From contig NC_087062.1 in assembly GCF_963678635.1 (NCBI RefSeq), positions 43,848,395-43,912,394 of the forward strand: a stretch of 64,000 nt of DNA, given 5' to 3'. The position numbers and the translations under genes are program-made. Origin of the DNA: Symsagittifera roscoffensis. Its lineage: Eukaryota; Xenacoelomorpha; Acoela; Convolutidae. The notes below the pieces were generated by a model, which saw only the letters and a list, made by a program, of their open reading frames with translations, did not search any database and was not told the origin of the DNA. Below, piece after piece: positions 46,189 through 56,625 of the stretch; the first letter of the stretch is position 1; each line of letters begins with the position of its first letter.

Positions 46189-47298
46189 ATGTGTGTTATC
46201 CCTTTTAATTTTTTGAAGAAAATATTACAGCAAGACGGGATTTGGAAGATTTATTTGGATTACACAGCGGCTTTGTTAAAAGCGACAAATTGTCAACAAC
46301 GTATTTTATTTTTGAAAAAGTGTCTGAGCAATGACTTAATTCCCCGCTTCCTCAAGTTTCGTATTCCTGAAAATGGTTGCTTTGAGGCAACAATGGTCCA
46401 TAACTTTCAAAGAAGACTACTACGACGAGAGGTGTCGGAAGCACACCGGACAATGATCATGAGATCGGACCAGTTACGCAACGCCCGACAACTTCTGAAA
46501 GAAAAATGCCCAGATTATTTACTTCTCTCTGTTGCTTGGCATTCGCGTAGGGACACCAGAGCGGAACGCCTTACTATTCATGATAGACACAACAAAAAAC
46601 TTATGGCACTGGCTGCCAAACAGGAAAAACCCTTGAGATCTGTGGGAAATACTGTCAAAATTATGGGTGATTTGAAGCCACCGAAGTTTGTTATTGATCT
46701 GCTTTCATTAGGTCCCAAGCACCCTGTTCTGGACCAATTCAATGAGATGCATTTTTTGGCAGATATCGAAAAAGTACTGGCTCAAATGAAAAATGATGAC
46801 TCAAATACTGATGCTATGAACGAAGTAAACGCGTTGACTGTTGGTTATCTCAAGCAGATGAAGAGACAGAGGCCTGACCGCGCAGTAAAAATGGTTACCT
46901 CTTATCTCAAAAAGAACAACTTGAAGGCTGTCCCTTTTAATAAGGGTGCTGGCTACTGTTTGATGTCTGCCGGAGATTATAGCGAACGACTCTTAGAAGT
47001 TCTGAATGGAGAACAGTTCAAGCCTTTCGATGATTCTAGAAAGAAGGATGTTTTAATTGCGATTGAGTCAACGTTCAATAGAAACCTCATGTCACTAGTT
47101 CGTGCGGGGAAGATCTCATCCGATTTATACAGTAAATGCAGATCTACGGGTGCTCAGCCGGCGAGACTGTATGGCCTGGCGAAAGTAAATAAACAGAAAA
47201 CACCTCTCCGTCCAGTTCTGTCTCTCCCGGGTAGCTGTTATGAGAATCTTACCAACCAGTTGAGTAAATGGTTTGATAAAATTGAGAAGCCAAAATAG
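46189..47298 (+). CDS. Penelope-like element, N-terminal region and start of RT
   Basis: A 369-residue frame. Residues 1-170 resemble the helical N-terminal region of Penelope-like proteins (FLKFRIPENGCFE, then FQRRLLRREVSEAHR). After that come NDLxPPKFVIDLLSLGPKHP-like and KKNNLKAVPFNKGAGYCLM segments. The latter is the K-x-D/P-KG pattern of the RT fingers, and ARLYGLAKVNKQKTPLRPVLS is the PxxYGLPKxHKxxxPxRPI motif of the family. The frame stops at 47,298; family motifs continue beyond the stop in other frames. The first Met is only the start of the open frame. Confidence 0.8.
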   Translation: MCVIPFNFLKKILQQDGIWKIYLDYTAALLKATNCQQRILFLKKCLSNDLIPRFLKFRIPENGCFEATMVHNFQRRLLRREVSEAHRTMIMRSDQLRNARQLLKEKCPDYLLLSVAWHSRRDTRAERLTIHDRHNKKLMALAAKQEKPLRSVGNTVKIMGDLKPPKFVIDLLSLGPKHPVLDQFNEMHFLADIEKVLAQMKNDDSNTDAMNEVNALTVGYLKQMKRQRPDRAVKMVTSYLKKNNLKAVPFNKGAGYCLMSAGDYSERLLEVLNGEQFKPFDDSRKKDVLIAIESTFNRNLMSLVRAGKISSDLYSKCRSTGAQPARLYGLAKVNKQKTPLRPVLSLPGSCYENLTNQLSKWFDKIEKPK

Positions 47299-47523
47299 AG
47301 ACGTCTACTATCAATATCAAACGTGACTTGATGGAGGTGAGTTTAGAGGAAGACGAAGTTATTGTTTCTCTCGACGTCAAGAGCCTATATACCAACGTCC
47401 CTGTCCTAGAGTCAATCGAGTTAGCAGCAGATATTCTCTATAATTCGGAGTAACTTCCTCCTGTTGATAAAGAAACTTTTAAAGATCTCATGAGAATGGC
47501 GGTTACAGACGTTAATTTTATGT

Positions 47524-48693
47524 GTGATGGCAGATGGTACATCCCAAACTGATGGGGTAGCGATGGGTTCTCCTTTAGCAGTCATTCTTGCCAATATCTT
47601 GATGAAAAGTTTCGAAGAGAGAATCAGCAGACAACCACCTGATAACTTCCACAGCAATGGTTCACAAGACAGCTATCCCTGTGGCACGTGCATGTTGGAG
47701 GTCCTAGATGAAGGTTTTTCTATTTGCTGTGATGACTGTGACCGATGGTTTCATCTTAAATGCACCAATTTAACCATCCGCCAGCTCAAAGGTATGGATG
47801 ATAATTATTGGAATTGTGGTTGCGGTGCAGTAACGTCCAGACCTAAAGCAAAAATTTTTGGCAGGTACGTAGATGACATCCTGCGTTCGGTCAAGATTGC
47901 TGAGATTGATCGCTTGTTATCATATGTGAATACGCTACATCCAAATTTGGAGCTCACAATAGAATTACAGCTCACTGGGACGCTTCCTTTTCTCGAAATG
48001 CTTATTAGACAGTCCGGCCGTACTATCAGCCCAGAATGGTACAGCAAACCTACAGACACTGGACTCGCCTTTGGGTTTCACGCCTGTGCGCCAACAAAAT
48101 ACAAGAGAAACATTGTTCAGGGCACCTTGCACAGAATTGATCACTCCTTTTCTACTTGGGAGGCCTTTGATAAAGGTTTGAGGAAAGCAAAAAATGATTG
48201 GGAAGCAAATCAGTTTTCTTCGGCTTTTCATGAAACCATAGTGACAGATTCTCTTCTTAAAATCAAGGAAAACCAGGACACGACCACACAAGCAACAACC
48301 AATTCAATAAAGCCTGAAAGTATCGAGAAACCAGTTATCCGGCTCCAGTATCGAGGAAAAGTGTCTGATATTTTCGCGAAAAGGCTCCCTAGGTATTTGA
48401 CGAGTAGGGTGGTTTATGAGATATGTTGTCCAGGATGCTATTCCTGCTATGTTGGACAGACCGTCCGATACCTGATCACCCGAAAAATTGAACACCTTAG
48501 GGACTCTGTCCCGGTGGGTAGTCATCTAAAGGAATGCGGAGCAGACACGGCTGCAGTTGAGGCGAGAATTTTAGACAGATGCTTAGACACGAATAAAATT
48601 TTGACCTTAGGAGAGCTTTATATTTCGAGGAGAAGACCTGCCCTCAACACGCATGAGGAATACCGGCAGCGGTACCTCACAGTCAAGTTGTGA
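47524..48693 (+). CDS. Penelope-like element, RT palm with inserted PHD finger and GIY-YIG nuclease
   Basis: A 389-residue frame. Residues 9-34 hold the RT B motif (DGVAMGSPLAVILANILMKS). Residues 53-100 form a PHD-like finger: C53, C56, C69, C72, H77, C80, C98, C100, with W75-F76 and W96; the last pair is C-x-C rather than the usual C-x-x-C. Residues 113-120 are GRYVDDIL, the RT C motif. Then LPFLEMLIRQ and WYSKPTDT follow, as in other Penelope-like RTs. Residues 297-340 are the GIY-YIG nuclease: VYEICCPGC, YVGQTVRYL and R-x3-EHL, with a GSHLKECG that fits the usual H-x4-C-x-H region. The frame ends at 48,693, just before the downstream terminal repeat. Confidence 0.85.
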   Translation: MMADGTSQTDGVAMGSPLAVILANILMKSFEERISRQPPDNFHSNGSQDSYPCGTCMLEVLDEGFSICCDDCDRWFHLKCTNLTIRQLKGMDDNYWNCGCGAVTSRPKAKIFGRYVDDILRSVKIAEIDRLLSYVNTLHPNLELTIELQLTGTLPFLEMLIRQSGRTISPEWYSKPTDTGLAFGFHACAPTKYKRNIVQGTLHRIDHSFSTWEAFDKGLRKAKNDWEANQFSSAFHETIVTDSLLKIKENQDTTTQATTNSIKPESIEKPVIRLQYRGKVSDIFAKRLPRYLTSRVVYEICCPGCYSCYVGQTVRYLITRKIEHLRDSVPVGSHLKECGADTAAVEARILDRCLDTNKILTLGELYISRRRPALNTHEEYRQRYLTVKL

Positions 48694-48698
48694 GGTTT

Positions 48699-48924
48699 TT
48701 TAAGTCCGTTTGTTTTAGTCAAATGACTAACTCGGGTCTTAACTGACGCTGTTCTTATATTCTTTTTAGTGTTAGTTTTTATACATTTTTTTTGTAATTT
48801 CTACACATCCATTTCCATTACGGTTTTACAGGTGCTTTGTTTTTTAGATTGGCTGATGATGACTTTTATATCGAAAACGTTTCTGGAATTTATTTTACAT
48901 TGATCTGCCGTTTTTACCACAGAA
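48699..48924 (+). repeat. Downstream terminal repeat (pLTR) of the Penelope-like element
   Basis: Counterpart of 45,958-46,182, with hairpin TTAGTCA-AA-TGACTAA, CTGATGA at 48,853-48,859 and GAAA at 48,873-48,876. From 48,738 on it is nearly identical to the patch inside satellite A at 22,138. Confidence 0.85.
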
Positions 48925-49506
48925 AGTTTAAATTAATTATTTTTCATAATTTGAATTTCCCAACTCTATAGTTCGGTGTTGTCAGGGTACTCTAAAGAGT
49001 TGCAAATCTTGCCACATGCGACTGCTAAACGCGACTGCTCAAAGCTTTAAGTTTCCGAGATGTGAAGATTTTCGATTTTTTCAAAATTTCTCTAGGAACT
49101 TATCTACAAAAAAATTCAAAAAAATTGAAACTACTAACTTGATGAAGACACTATCTTATTGTCAGTGTACATCCATGCGTCTCAACTCTTGCCTCTTAAA
49201 ATGAATACTCAAATCCTTTTAGTTTTCGAGATAAGACGATTTTTCATTTTTTTTTCGGGAAACTTAGGTTTAAAAAATTTAACAAAATTTTGGATTCCTA
49301 ACCCTATAGTAGGGTGCTCTCAGGGACTCTCAGTGGTTGCAAATCTGGCTTCCAAATTTCTCCAGAGGCCCTTTAAGTTTTGGAAATGACGCTTTGAAAA
49401 TGGGAATTTAAAAAAATTTAAAATTTCGAAATTACCAACCCTGTAATTGGGTGCAGTCAGAGTACACTAAAAGTTTGCAGATGTTGTTTCCAATATATGC
49501 GGTTTT
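48925..49506. repeat. Satellite B, block right of the Penelope-like element
   Basis: Four or so units of about 150 bp resume after the element (CCCAACTCTATAGTTCGGTG at about 48,958, CCTAACCCTATAGTAGGGTG at about 49,297, ACCAACCCTGTAATTGGGTG at about 49,434). With the left block it shows that the element landed inside the array. Confidence 0.85.
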
Positions 49507-49717
49507 TCATGAGTTGTCGAAAAATTTCGAAGCACCGAAGGTGCGTTTATTGCCAGTCGACTTTAATTGAAAAGGACTTAAACACTTGTCATCTTCTTTT
49601 ATCATTATCACTTCCATATCTAGAAAATTCCAAGGATTTTGACTGGAATACGTGATGAAGGGACTCCTGACTGTAACCTCGGTTACTATGATACTTTTGA
49701 CCTTCTGATTACCTACA
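49507..49717 (-). other. Possible minus-strand exon (weak)
   Basis: On the minus strand a strong polypyrimidine tract and TTTTTTTGTAG end near 49,718, followed by an open frame that reads NQKVKSIIVTEVTV, then a stretch with SQNPWNFLDMEVIM. The acceptor looks real, but the protein matches no family I recognise, no donor or partner exon was found, and the frame runs into satellite B. Confidence 0.2.
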
Positions 49718-50213
49718 AAAAAGGAAAAAAAGAAAAAAATATGTTTGCAGCATGATTTCACTCACGTTAATTGCTTTTCTCTATAAACTGTTGCTCAGGT
49801 TTTTAAATGCAGTTGAACTCTTTCTAATTGCACCTGAGCTTGATACAACTTCGTGGTATCAAAGGCTGTTTTACTAAGCAGTTTTGCTCTGAAAGAAATT
49901 AGTAACTGCCGCTGCTGGCGTGACAGAAAACATAAGTTGATATTTTCAATGACAGGAAATAATGCACGGTTTCGCTTTGCGCCTTCGTGACGTGCTGAGA
50001 AACTTTTTCCTCATTGTTGGCATAAAAACAGCAACATGGATTCGTACTATGAATTAAGTGCATCTTAGCTCAGGAATTTATCGGTGAACAACAGCGCGTA
50101 GTCTTATAATTACTTCTGCTCTTTCATGGTTGACTATTTTTGCTGACTTTTACAGTATCTAGTTTCTCTCTTTTAATCTATTCCTTTCTCTCAGGTAAAA
50201 ACTGTTTGCAGAA
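49718..50213 (+). promoter_or_regulatory. Upstream region of TSPO, with 3' splice-site-like signal
   Basis: Just before the start codon a pyrimidine-rich stretch ending CTTTCTCTCAG (AG at 50,193-50,194) looks like a splice acceptor, so the coding exon is probably preceded by a non-coding exon or by a trans-spliced leader. No core promoter could be pointed out. Confidence 0.4.
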
Positions 50214-50772
50214 ATGCAATTGAAAAAGTGGTTGTTGGCCATAGGCTTGATTGCACTTCCCATTTTATTGGGGTCGGCAGTTGGGATTGCATTTGCTCCT
50301 GGGGACTGGTATGATGACATCAACAAACCGTTTTTCAATCCGCCCTCATGGCTCTTTGGCCCAGTGTGGACTGTGATCTACGCTATGATGGGATACGCGT
50401 CGTTTCGTGTTGTGCAAATGAAAGATGAGAGTAAAGTGGTTTGTGCATTGGTACTCTATGGAGTCCAGTTGCTCGTGAACTTGACATTCACACCAGCGTT
50501 TTTCGGACTACAAAATTTTGTTCTGGTAAGTTCGAATCATACATGATTAAACTTTCGTTTAATTTTTCAACCCCGACAATTTTGTCTTAAGGCGAAGTGA
50601 CGTGACGACTTTTTAGGCCGCAGTTATATGCACAGTGCTTATTGGTTTGGTGATTTGGACGATCAGAGAATTCTACATCATTGACAAAATTGCTGGTCTT
50701 TTACTTGTACCTTACTTGCTATGGTGTCTGTTCGCCTCTGCGCTCGCTTGGAGCATTGCTTACCTCAACTAG
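50214..50772 (+). CDS. TSPO: TSPO / translocator-protein family, two exons
   Basis: Exon 1 is 50,214-50,525 (104 codons), then a 91-bp intron with GTAAGT donor and TTTTTAG acceptor, and exon 2 is 50,617-50,772, ending in TAG. The product has 155 residues, close to the usual length of about 160, with five hydrophobic segments. Diagnostic patches are NKPFFNPPSWLFGPVWTVIY (residues 39-58; the KPxWxPPxWxFGPVWTxLY signature) followed by AMMGYASFRV, then NLTFTPAFFG and, at the end, LLVPYLLWCLFASALAWSIA. TSPO proteins sit in the outer mitochondrial membrane and bind cholesterol, porphyrins and related ligands. The ATG is chosen because it opens directly into TM1. The gene stands alone between satellite-B blocks and looks intact. 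Confidence 0.92.
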
Positions 50773-51670
50773 AGAGGTTACAGATTAAATCAAACGACGA
50801 GGCCAAATGAATATCTATCCTTATCCTTTTGTTCAGTTGTTATTGTTCTCCCTTGAAGTTTCCCCACAAGTACGGCACCCAATTGATATTTAGTGAGAGC
50901 TTATAGTAGATGAATACATTTTTGAAACAGCTTCTTATATCAGTAGATGCAGCATATAAAGGCTTCAATCGTTATAGCTGTTAGAAATGCTGTAAAATGT
51001 CTAAGAGGTTGAGTTAGCTTAATTTTGAAAGATTTGAATTGTTGTTCCAACCACTGATAGTGGGGAGGAACTTTGTTTCCGCTATAATTTAATTTTCGTT
51101 TTCTTTCTCCTTTGCAAAATCAGATACCTCAGATGCGCGTCAGGTGGAATCGAGTGATATATCATGTTAATCCCTGCCATTCGTAGTAATATTTGAAAAA
51201 ATGGAAAGTTTTCTCAGTGTCGAGAAAACGCTGCTCAAAAACTTACAGCAGTTAAAGTAAGAGTGAAGAAGACCTTTTTCGAGTTGATAACTTGTCCAAC
51301 AGAATCATTGAATGATATGATAGATTTTTTATTATACTTGCGATAAGCAAGGGTGCTGCAACCGATACTACACCTTTCCCCATGAACAACTTTATTCACA
51401 AGATTTTGCTGATGCTTAGTTTTCCTTTATAACGCATGCGTTTTGCGAGTGTTATCAAATCGGAGTAAAGCATTTTTTTAAGGTTAACAACTAGTTTAAC
51501 AAAATCCGTTGAATCACTTATGCTGCTGCTGTCATGCTCAATTTCATAGAAATTCTTATTTAACTACCGGGCACTAGATACTACTCTTGCTATATTTCAG
51601 CCAGCGCATCTGTCGTAGAGTTTTCAAATTAGAAACTTTCTGTTTTTTCCGACTATCAGCTTTCTCAGAT
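50773..51670. other. 3' flank of TSPO, no further gene
   Basis: Presumed 3' untranslated and intergenic sequence. No clear AATAAA signal shortly after the stop and no second gene were found. Confidence 0.5.
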
Positions 51671-51969
51671 TTCTTCTAAATTCCTGAATGCCATTTATAA
51701 AGCTCCACTGGTAGAGGTGGTTGAGTTACAATATTTTGTGCGGAATTTTAGTAAAATTCAATAAGTTGTGATTTTGTTGCTCTGTTCCACTATCTATCGA
51801 TCTATTTGCACTAGCGTCAGCTTAGTTTATTTTTAGAAACCTTCTTTTTTCGAACCTCACTCGCAATTAAAAGTGTTCACAAAATGTGTTCTTTTATTTG
51901 GAAATTTTACTGTAGCATTGGAAATTGCATAGCTTTATTTGTGACTAGTGTTTGGCTATTGCCTTTGAA

Positions 51970-52128
51970 GCTTCCATGGCTGAGTGGTTAGGGTGTGAGA
52001 CGCTTAATCTCTAGGTCACAGGTTTGAATCTCAGATGTAGCCGAATTTTTGCTAATTCGAGTCCTATTTATATTTCTGCTTTTTGTCGTGCTCTCGCTAG
52101 TGTTTGCGGAGCGAAGCTTCGCCTCTGT
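51970..52128 (+). mobile_element. tRNA-derived SINE-like module, type 1, in copy 1
   Basis: Box A TGGCTGAGTGG (51,977-51,987) fits TRGCNNAGYNGG, and box B GGTTTGAATCT (52,021-52,031) resembles GGTTCGANTCC; together they form a Leu/Ser-tRNA-like head of about 75 bases. The body runs to the palindrome GCGAAGCTTCGC and CTCTGTG. It does not fold into a clean cloverleaf, so it is a SINE head and not a tRNA gene. Confidence 0.65.
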
Positions 52129-53694
52129 GTATATATTCAAATGCGGTCTTCACTATCTCGCCATGTTTAAGCTTTTTAAACGTAAAAATTTTTGCTTGTT
52201 AAACGAAAAAAAAAATCACGTTCAAGCTATATCATATATTGCAATGCTTGAGAATTTCTTAGATTTTCTAGTGTTAATTTAGTGATTATTTAACCAACTT
52301 TGAAATAAGCCACTCCATAGTGAGAGTTTCCCCAGAGGTTGCGAATTTGGCCTCCAATTATGATTACCCAAATTCTTATACTTAACGATTTATGTGATTT
52401 TTTCAAAAATTATATAAAAATTAAAACTTGAACGATTTGAAATTTCCAAACCTGTAGTTGGGTGATGTCAGGGTACACTCATTGGTTGCAAGTTTTGCCT
52501 CCAAATATGACTGACTGCTCAATTTGTGGTAGTTTTCGAGATATGACGTTTTCTACGATTTTGAAAAAAAATTCAGACCCCCTTATAGCTGGATGCTACC
52601 CGGGTAGTCTCAGAGTTTGCAAATCTTTTCTCCGATTGTGACTGTTCAAGTTATTTTGGTATTCAAGACCTAACGCTTTTTCTTTTTTTTTTTGAAAAAG
52701 TGTTTTCAGAAAACCTGATTTATAAGCGTTGCGAAATTTTTATTTCCAACCTTTTAATGGGGAAATTTCAGGGTACTCGCAACTTTTTCTTTCAAGTTTG
52801 ACTGACTAAATCATGTTAGTTTCCGAGATATGCCCCTTTTTTGATTTTTCAAAACGTTCAAAAAAACCTAATTAAAAACTCACCAATTTTGAAATTCAAT
52901 ACTAAGTGGTTTTCGTCAAGGTACTCTCGGGAAGCTTATATCTGGACTCCAATTATGACTGTCCAACGCGATTCACTCTCCTAGATGTAACGTTTTTATG
53001 GTTTTGGAAAAGTTAAGTTAATTTTCACTTAGAATATCAAAATTGTCGACGCATTGATGGGGTGAAGTCAGATGTTTTCAAATTATTTTTGCTGGATTTA
53101 TCTATTGATGGCAGCAAATGAGTACATGCTAATGAAAAGAAAGAACTAAGTTAAACAAGTCATGATTCAAGTTAAACAAGTCATGAACAATTCTTTTTCA
53201 TGATTCAAGTGATTTTGCCTGTGAAATAATTGAATATAGAAAGGCAGTTGTATGCTGTCGACCATATTAGGGCTTTCTCATCTCAAATTACGAAGATGTT
53301 AATTACAGGCTTCAAAAGATCTGTTACGCGCTACTAACCACTGAATTTTTACGTATTTGATGATGGTGCTAAGAATGAGCAAGCGTTATCAATTGGAATA
53401 TAGATCTATTCTTGTAAACAACATGTCCAATAAAATCACTAAATTATTTTCTCACATCTGCAATTCTTTCAACCAACAGACGTAATTCAAGCATGTTTGC
53501 GTTTCAAATAACTGTTCTTTTCACTTTAGCGGCAGCTTAGTGTGTTATTACGAACCTTCTTTTTTTCTTAGCTAACTCGCAAATAAAAGTGCTCATTAAA
53601 AGTGTTCACTTGCTTGGAAATTTCTTTGTAGCATTAGAAATTGCATTACATCTGTTGTCTGCTTTATTTATGGCTAGTTTTAGTCTACTATCAA

Positions 53695-53860
53695 GCTTCA
53701 GTGGTTGAGCTTCTAATCTCGAGGTCGCAGGTTCGAATATCATACATAGCCGAATTTTTGCTTATTCGAGGCTTATTTATACTTTTTCTCATTGTACTTC
53801 ATGTGGCTGCTTTTTTTCGTGTTCTCGCTAGTGCTTGAGAAGCGAAGCTTCGCCTCTGTG
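53695..53860 (+). mobile_element. SINE-like module, type 2, in copy 1
   Basis: Diverged relative of the type 1 module: box B GGTTCGAATAT near 53,730, TAGCCGAATTTTTGCTTATT, and the same GCGAAGCTTCGC end. Its box A is worn. Confidence 0.6.
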
Positions 53861-54729
53861 TCAATTTTTTATGCTGGTGTTAAATCTAATAACTCCAGTT
53901 TGGTATTGTTTCGTTTTTTTTTACGTGGCTTTTTTGGTTTATGCTGATTGCCTTAGTGGTGTGAGTTTATGATTGGGGTAATTAATTTTTTATGAAAACA
54001 CTTTTTTTGGATCAATGGGTGTCTGCTCAGATATTGTCGGCTTCATTAATGCTCGGTCTCCATGCAAATGTAACTTTCAATTTTTTGTCATGTTTTTCTT
54101 TCTAAAATTATGAATTCTATTCAAGACAAATAGGAAGTATTTGGTAGATCTAGATTTTCGGTTTTTTCATTTTTTTATATCAATTTTACAGGTTTCGCTT
54201 CAGCTAATTTATGCTGGATTGTCATGCTCTTAATTTTGCATCGCAAGTTATCCGGAGATCTGCTTCGGCCTGGCAAAAATTTTTTTTTCGGCCTTTTTTT
54301 TCGTCTCAGAGCGCTGATTTTTTTTTGTTTTGAGCGCTTTCTTTTATGCTTGAAATTGATTTTTTCCTGTTATGGCAAAGGTTATTCGGTACCAAGAATT
54401 TTTTACATCAGTTGGCATCAGTTGTGAATTTCTTCTAAATTCCTGAATGCCATTTATAAAGCTCCACTGGTAGAGGTGATTGAGTTACAATATTTTGTGC
54501 GGAATTTTAGTAAAATTCAATAAGTTGTGATTTTTTTTGCTCTGTTCCACTATCTATCGATCTATTTGCACTAGCGTCAGCTTAGTTTATTTTTAGAAAC
54601 CTTCTTTTTTCGAACCTCACTCGCAAATAAAAGTGTTCACAAAATGTGTTCTTTTATTTGGAAATTTTACTGTAGCATTGGAAATTGCATAGCTTTATTT
54701 GTGACTAGTGTTTGGCTATTGCCTTTGAA

Positions 54730-54880
54730 GCTTCCGTGGTTAGGGTGCGAGACGCTTAATCTTTAGGTCACAGGTTTGAATCTCAGATGTAGCCGAATTT
54801 TTGCTAATTCGAGTCCTATTTATATTTCTGCTTTTTGTCGTGCTCTCGCTAGTGTTTGCGGAGCGAAGCTTCGCCTCTGT
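54730..54880 (+). mobile_element. SINE-like module, type 1, in copy 2
   Basis: Same as the type 1 module at 51,970, missing part of the box A region. Confidence 0.6.
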
Positions 54881-56459
54881 GTATATATTCAAATGCGGTC
54901 TTCACTATCTCGCCATGTTTAAGCTTTTTAAACGTAAAAATGTTTGCTTGTTAAACGAAAAAAAAAAATCACGTTCAAGCTATATCATATATTGCAATGC
55001 TTGAGAATTACTTAGATTTTCTAGTGTTAATTTAGTGATTATTTAACCAACTTTGAAGTAAGCCACTCCATAGTGAAAGTTTCCCCAGAGGTTGCGAATT
55101 TGGCCTCCAATTTTGATTACCCAAATTCTTATACTTAACGAGTTACGACGATTTATGTGATTTTTTTCAAAAATTATATCAAAATTCAAACTTGAACGAT
55201 TTGAAATTTCCAAACCTGTAGTTGGGTGATGTCAGGGTACACTCATTGGTTGCAAGTTTTGCCTCCAAATATGACTGACTGCTCAATTTGTGGTAGTTTT
55301 TGAGATATGACGTTTTCTACGATTTTGAAAAAAAATTCAGACCCCCTTATAGCTGGATGCTACCCGGGTAGTCTCAGGGTTTGCAAATCTTCTCTCCGAT
55401 TGTGACTGTTCAAGTTATTTTGGTATTCAAGACTTAACGCTTTTTCTTTTTTTTTTGAAAAAGTGTTTTCAGAAAACCTGATTTATAAGCGTTGCGAAAT
55501 TTTTATTTCCAACCTTTTAATGGGGTAATTTCAGGGTACTCGCAACTTTTTCTTTCAATTTTGACTGACTAAATCATGTTAGTTTCCGAGATGTGCCCTT
55601 TTTTTTGATTTTTCAAAACGTTCAAAAAAACCTAATTAAAAACTTACCAAAGTTTGAAATTCAATACTAAGTGGTTTTCGTCTAGGTACTCTCGGGAAGC
55701 TTATATCTGGACTCCAATTATGACTGTCCAACGCGATTCACTCTCCTAGATGTAACGTTTTTATGGTTTTGGAAAAAATAAGTTAATTTTCACTTAGAAT
55801 ATCAAAATAGTCGACGCATTGATGGGGTGAAGTCAGAAGTTTTCAAATTATTTTTGCTGGATTTATCTATTGATGGCAGCAAATGAGTACATGCTAATGA
55901 AAAGAAAGAACTAAGTTAAACAAGTCATGATTCAAGTTAAACAAGTCATGAACAATTCTATTTCATGATTCAAGTGATTTTGCCTGTGAAATAATTGAAT
56001 ATAGAAAGGCAGTTGTATGCTGTCGACCATTTTAGGGCTTTCTCATCTCAAATTACGAAGATGTTAAACACAGGCTTCAAACGATCTGTTACGCGCCACT
56101 AAGCACTGAATTTTTACGTTTTTGATGATTGTGCTAAGAATGAGCAAGCGTTATCAATTGGAATATAGATCTATTCTTGTAAACAACATGTCCAATAAAA
56201 TCACTAAATTATTTTCTCACATCTGCAATTCTTTCAACCAACAGACGTAATTCAAGCATGTTTGCGTTTCAAATAACTGTTCTTTTCACTTTAGCGTCAG
56301 CTTAGTGTGTTATTACGAACCTTCTTTTTTTCTTAGCCAACTCGCAAATAAAAGTGCTCATTAAAAGTGTTCACTTGCTTGGAAATTTCTTTGTAGCATT
56401 AGAAATTGCATTAGATCTGTTGTCTGCTTTATTTATGGCTAGTTTTAGTCTACTATCAA

Positions 56460-56625
56460 GCTTCAGTGGTTGAGCTTCTAATCTCGAGGTCGCAGGTTCG
56501 AATATCATACATAGCCGAATTTTTGCTTATTCGAGGCTTATTTATACTTTTTCTCATTGTACTTCATGTGGCTGCTTTTTTTCGTGTTCTCGCTAGTGCT
56601 TGAGAAGCGAAGCTTCGCCTCTGTG
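56460..56625 (+). mobile_element. SINE-like module, type 2, in copy 2
   Basis: Nearly the same as the type 2 module at 53,695, with box B GGTTCGAATAT and the GCGAAGCTTCGC end. Confidence 0.6.

Larger units (their letters stand above)
45958..48924 (+). mobile_element. Penelope-like element with terminal repeats, GIY-YIG and internal PHD finger
   Basis: Direct repeats of about 225 bp (45,958-46,182 and 48,699-48,924) flank two reading frames, the pseudo-LTR arrangement known in Penelope-like elements. The frames hold an N-terminal region, an RT with LDVKSLYTNVPV (47,372-47,408), GVAMGSPLAVILANI and YVDD, and a C-terminal GIY-YIG endonuclease. The coding sequence is interrupted between 47,298 and 47,524. 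The element is inserted in satellite B, which continues on both sides. The repeats share a hairpin TTAGTCA/TGACTAA and CTGATGA/GAAA boxes. A PHD finger is inserted in the RT, which is unusual. Confidence 0.85.
51671..54429. repeat. 2.76-kb tandem unit, copy 1
   Basis: First of three head-to-tail copies, all starting TTCTTCTAAATTCCTGAATG. In order it holds two diverged SINE-like modules (51,970 and 53,695) with satellite-B units (about 52,300-53,050) between them, and an AT-rich tail ending ACCAAGAATTTTTTACATCA. The 52,049-52,282 frame repeated in each copy lies on this repeat and has no family signature. Confidence 0.95.

Noticed and set aside
51970-52043. Functional tRNA gene
   Set aside because: A and B boxes are present but the sequence does not fold into a clean cloverleaf, and it recurs as part of a longer repeat.
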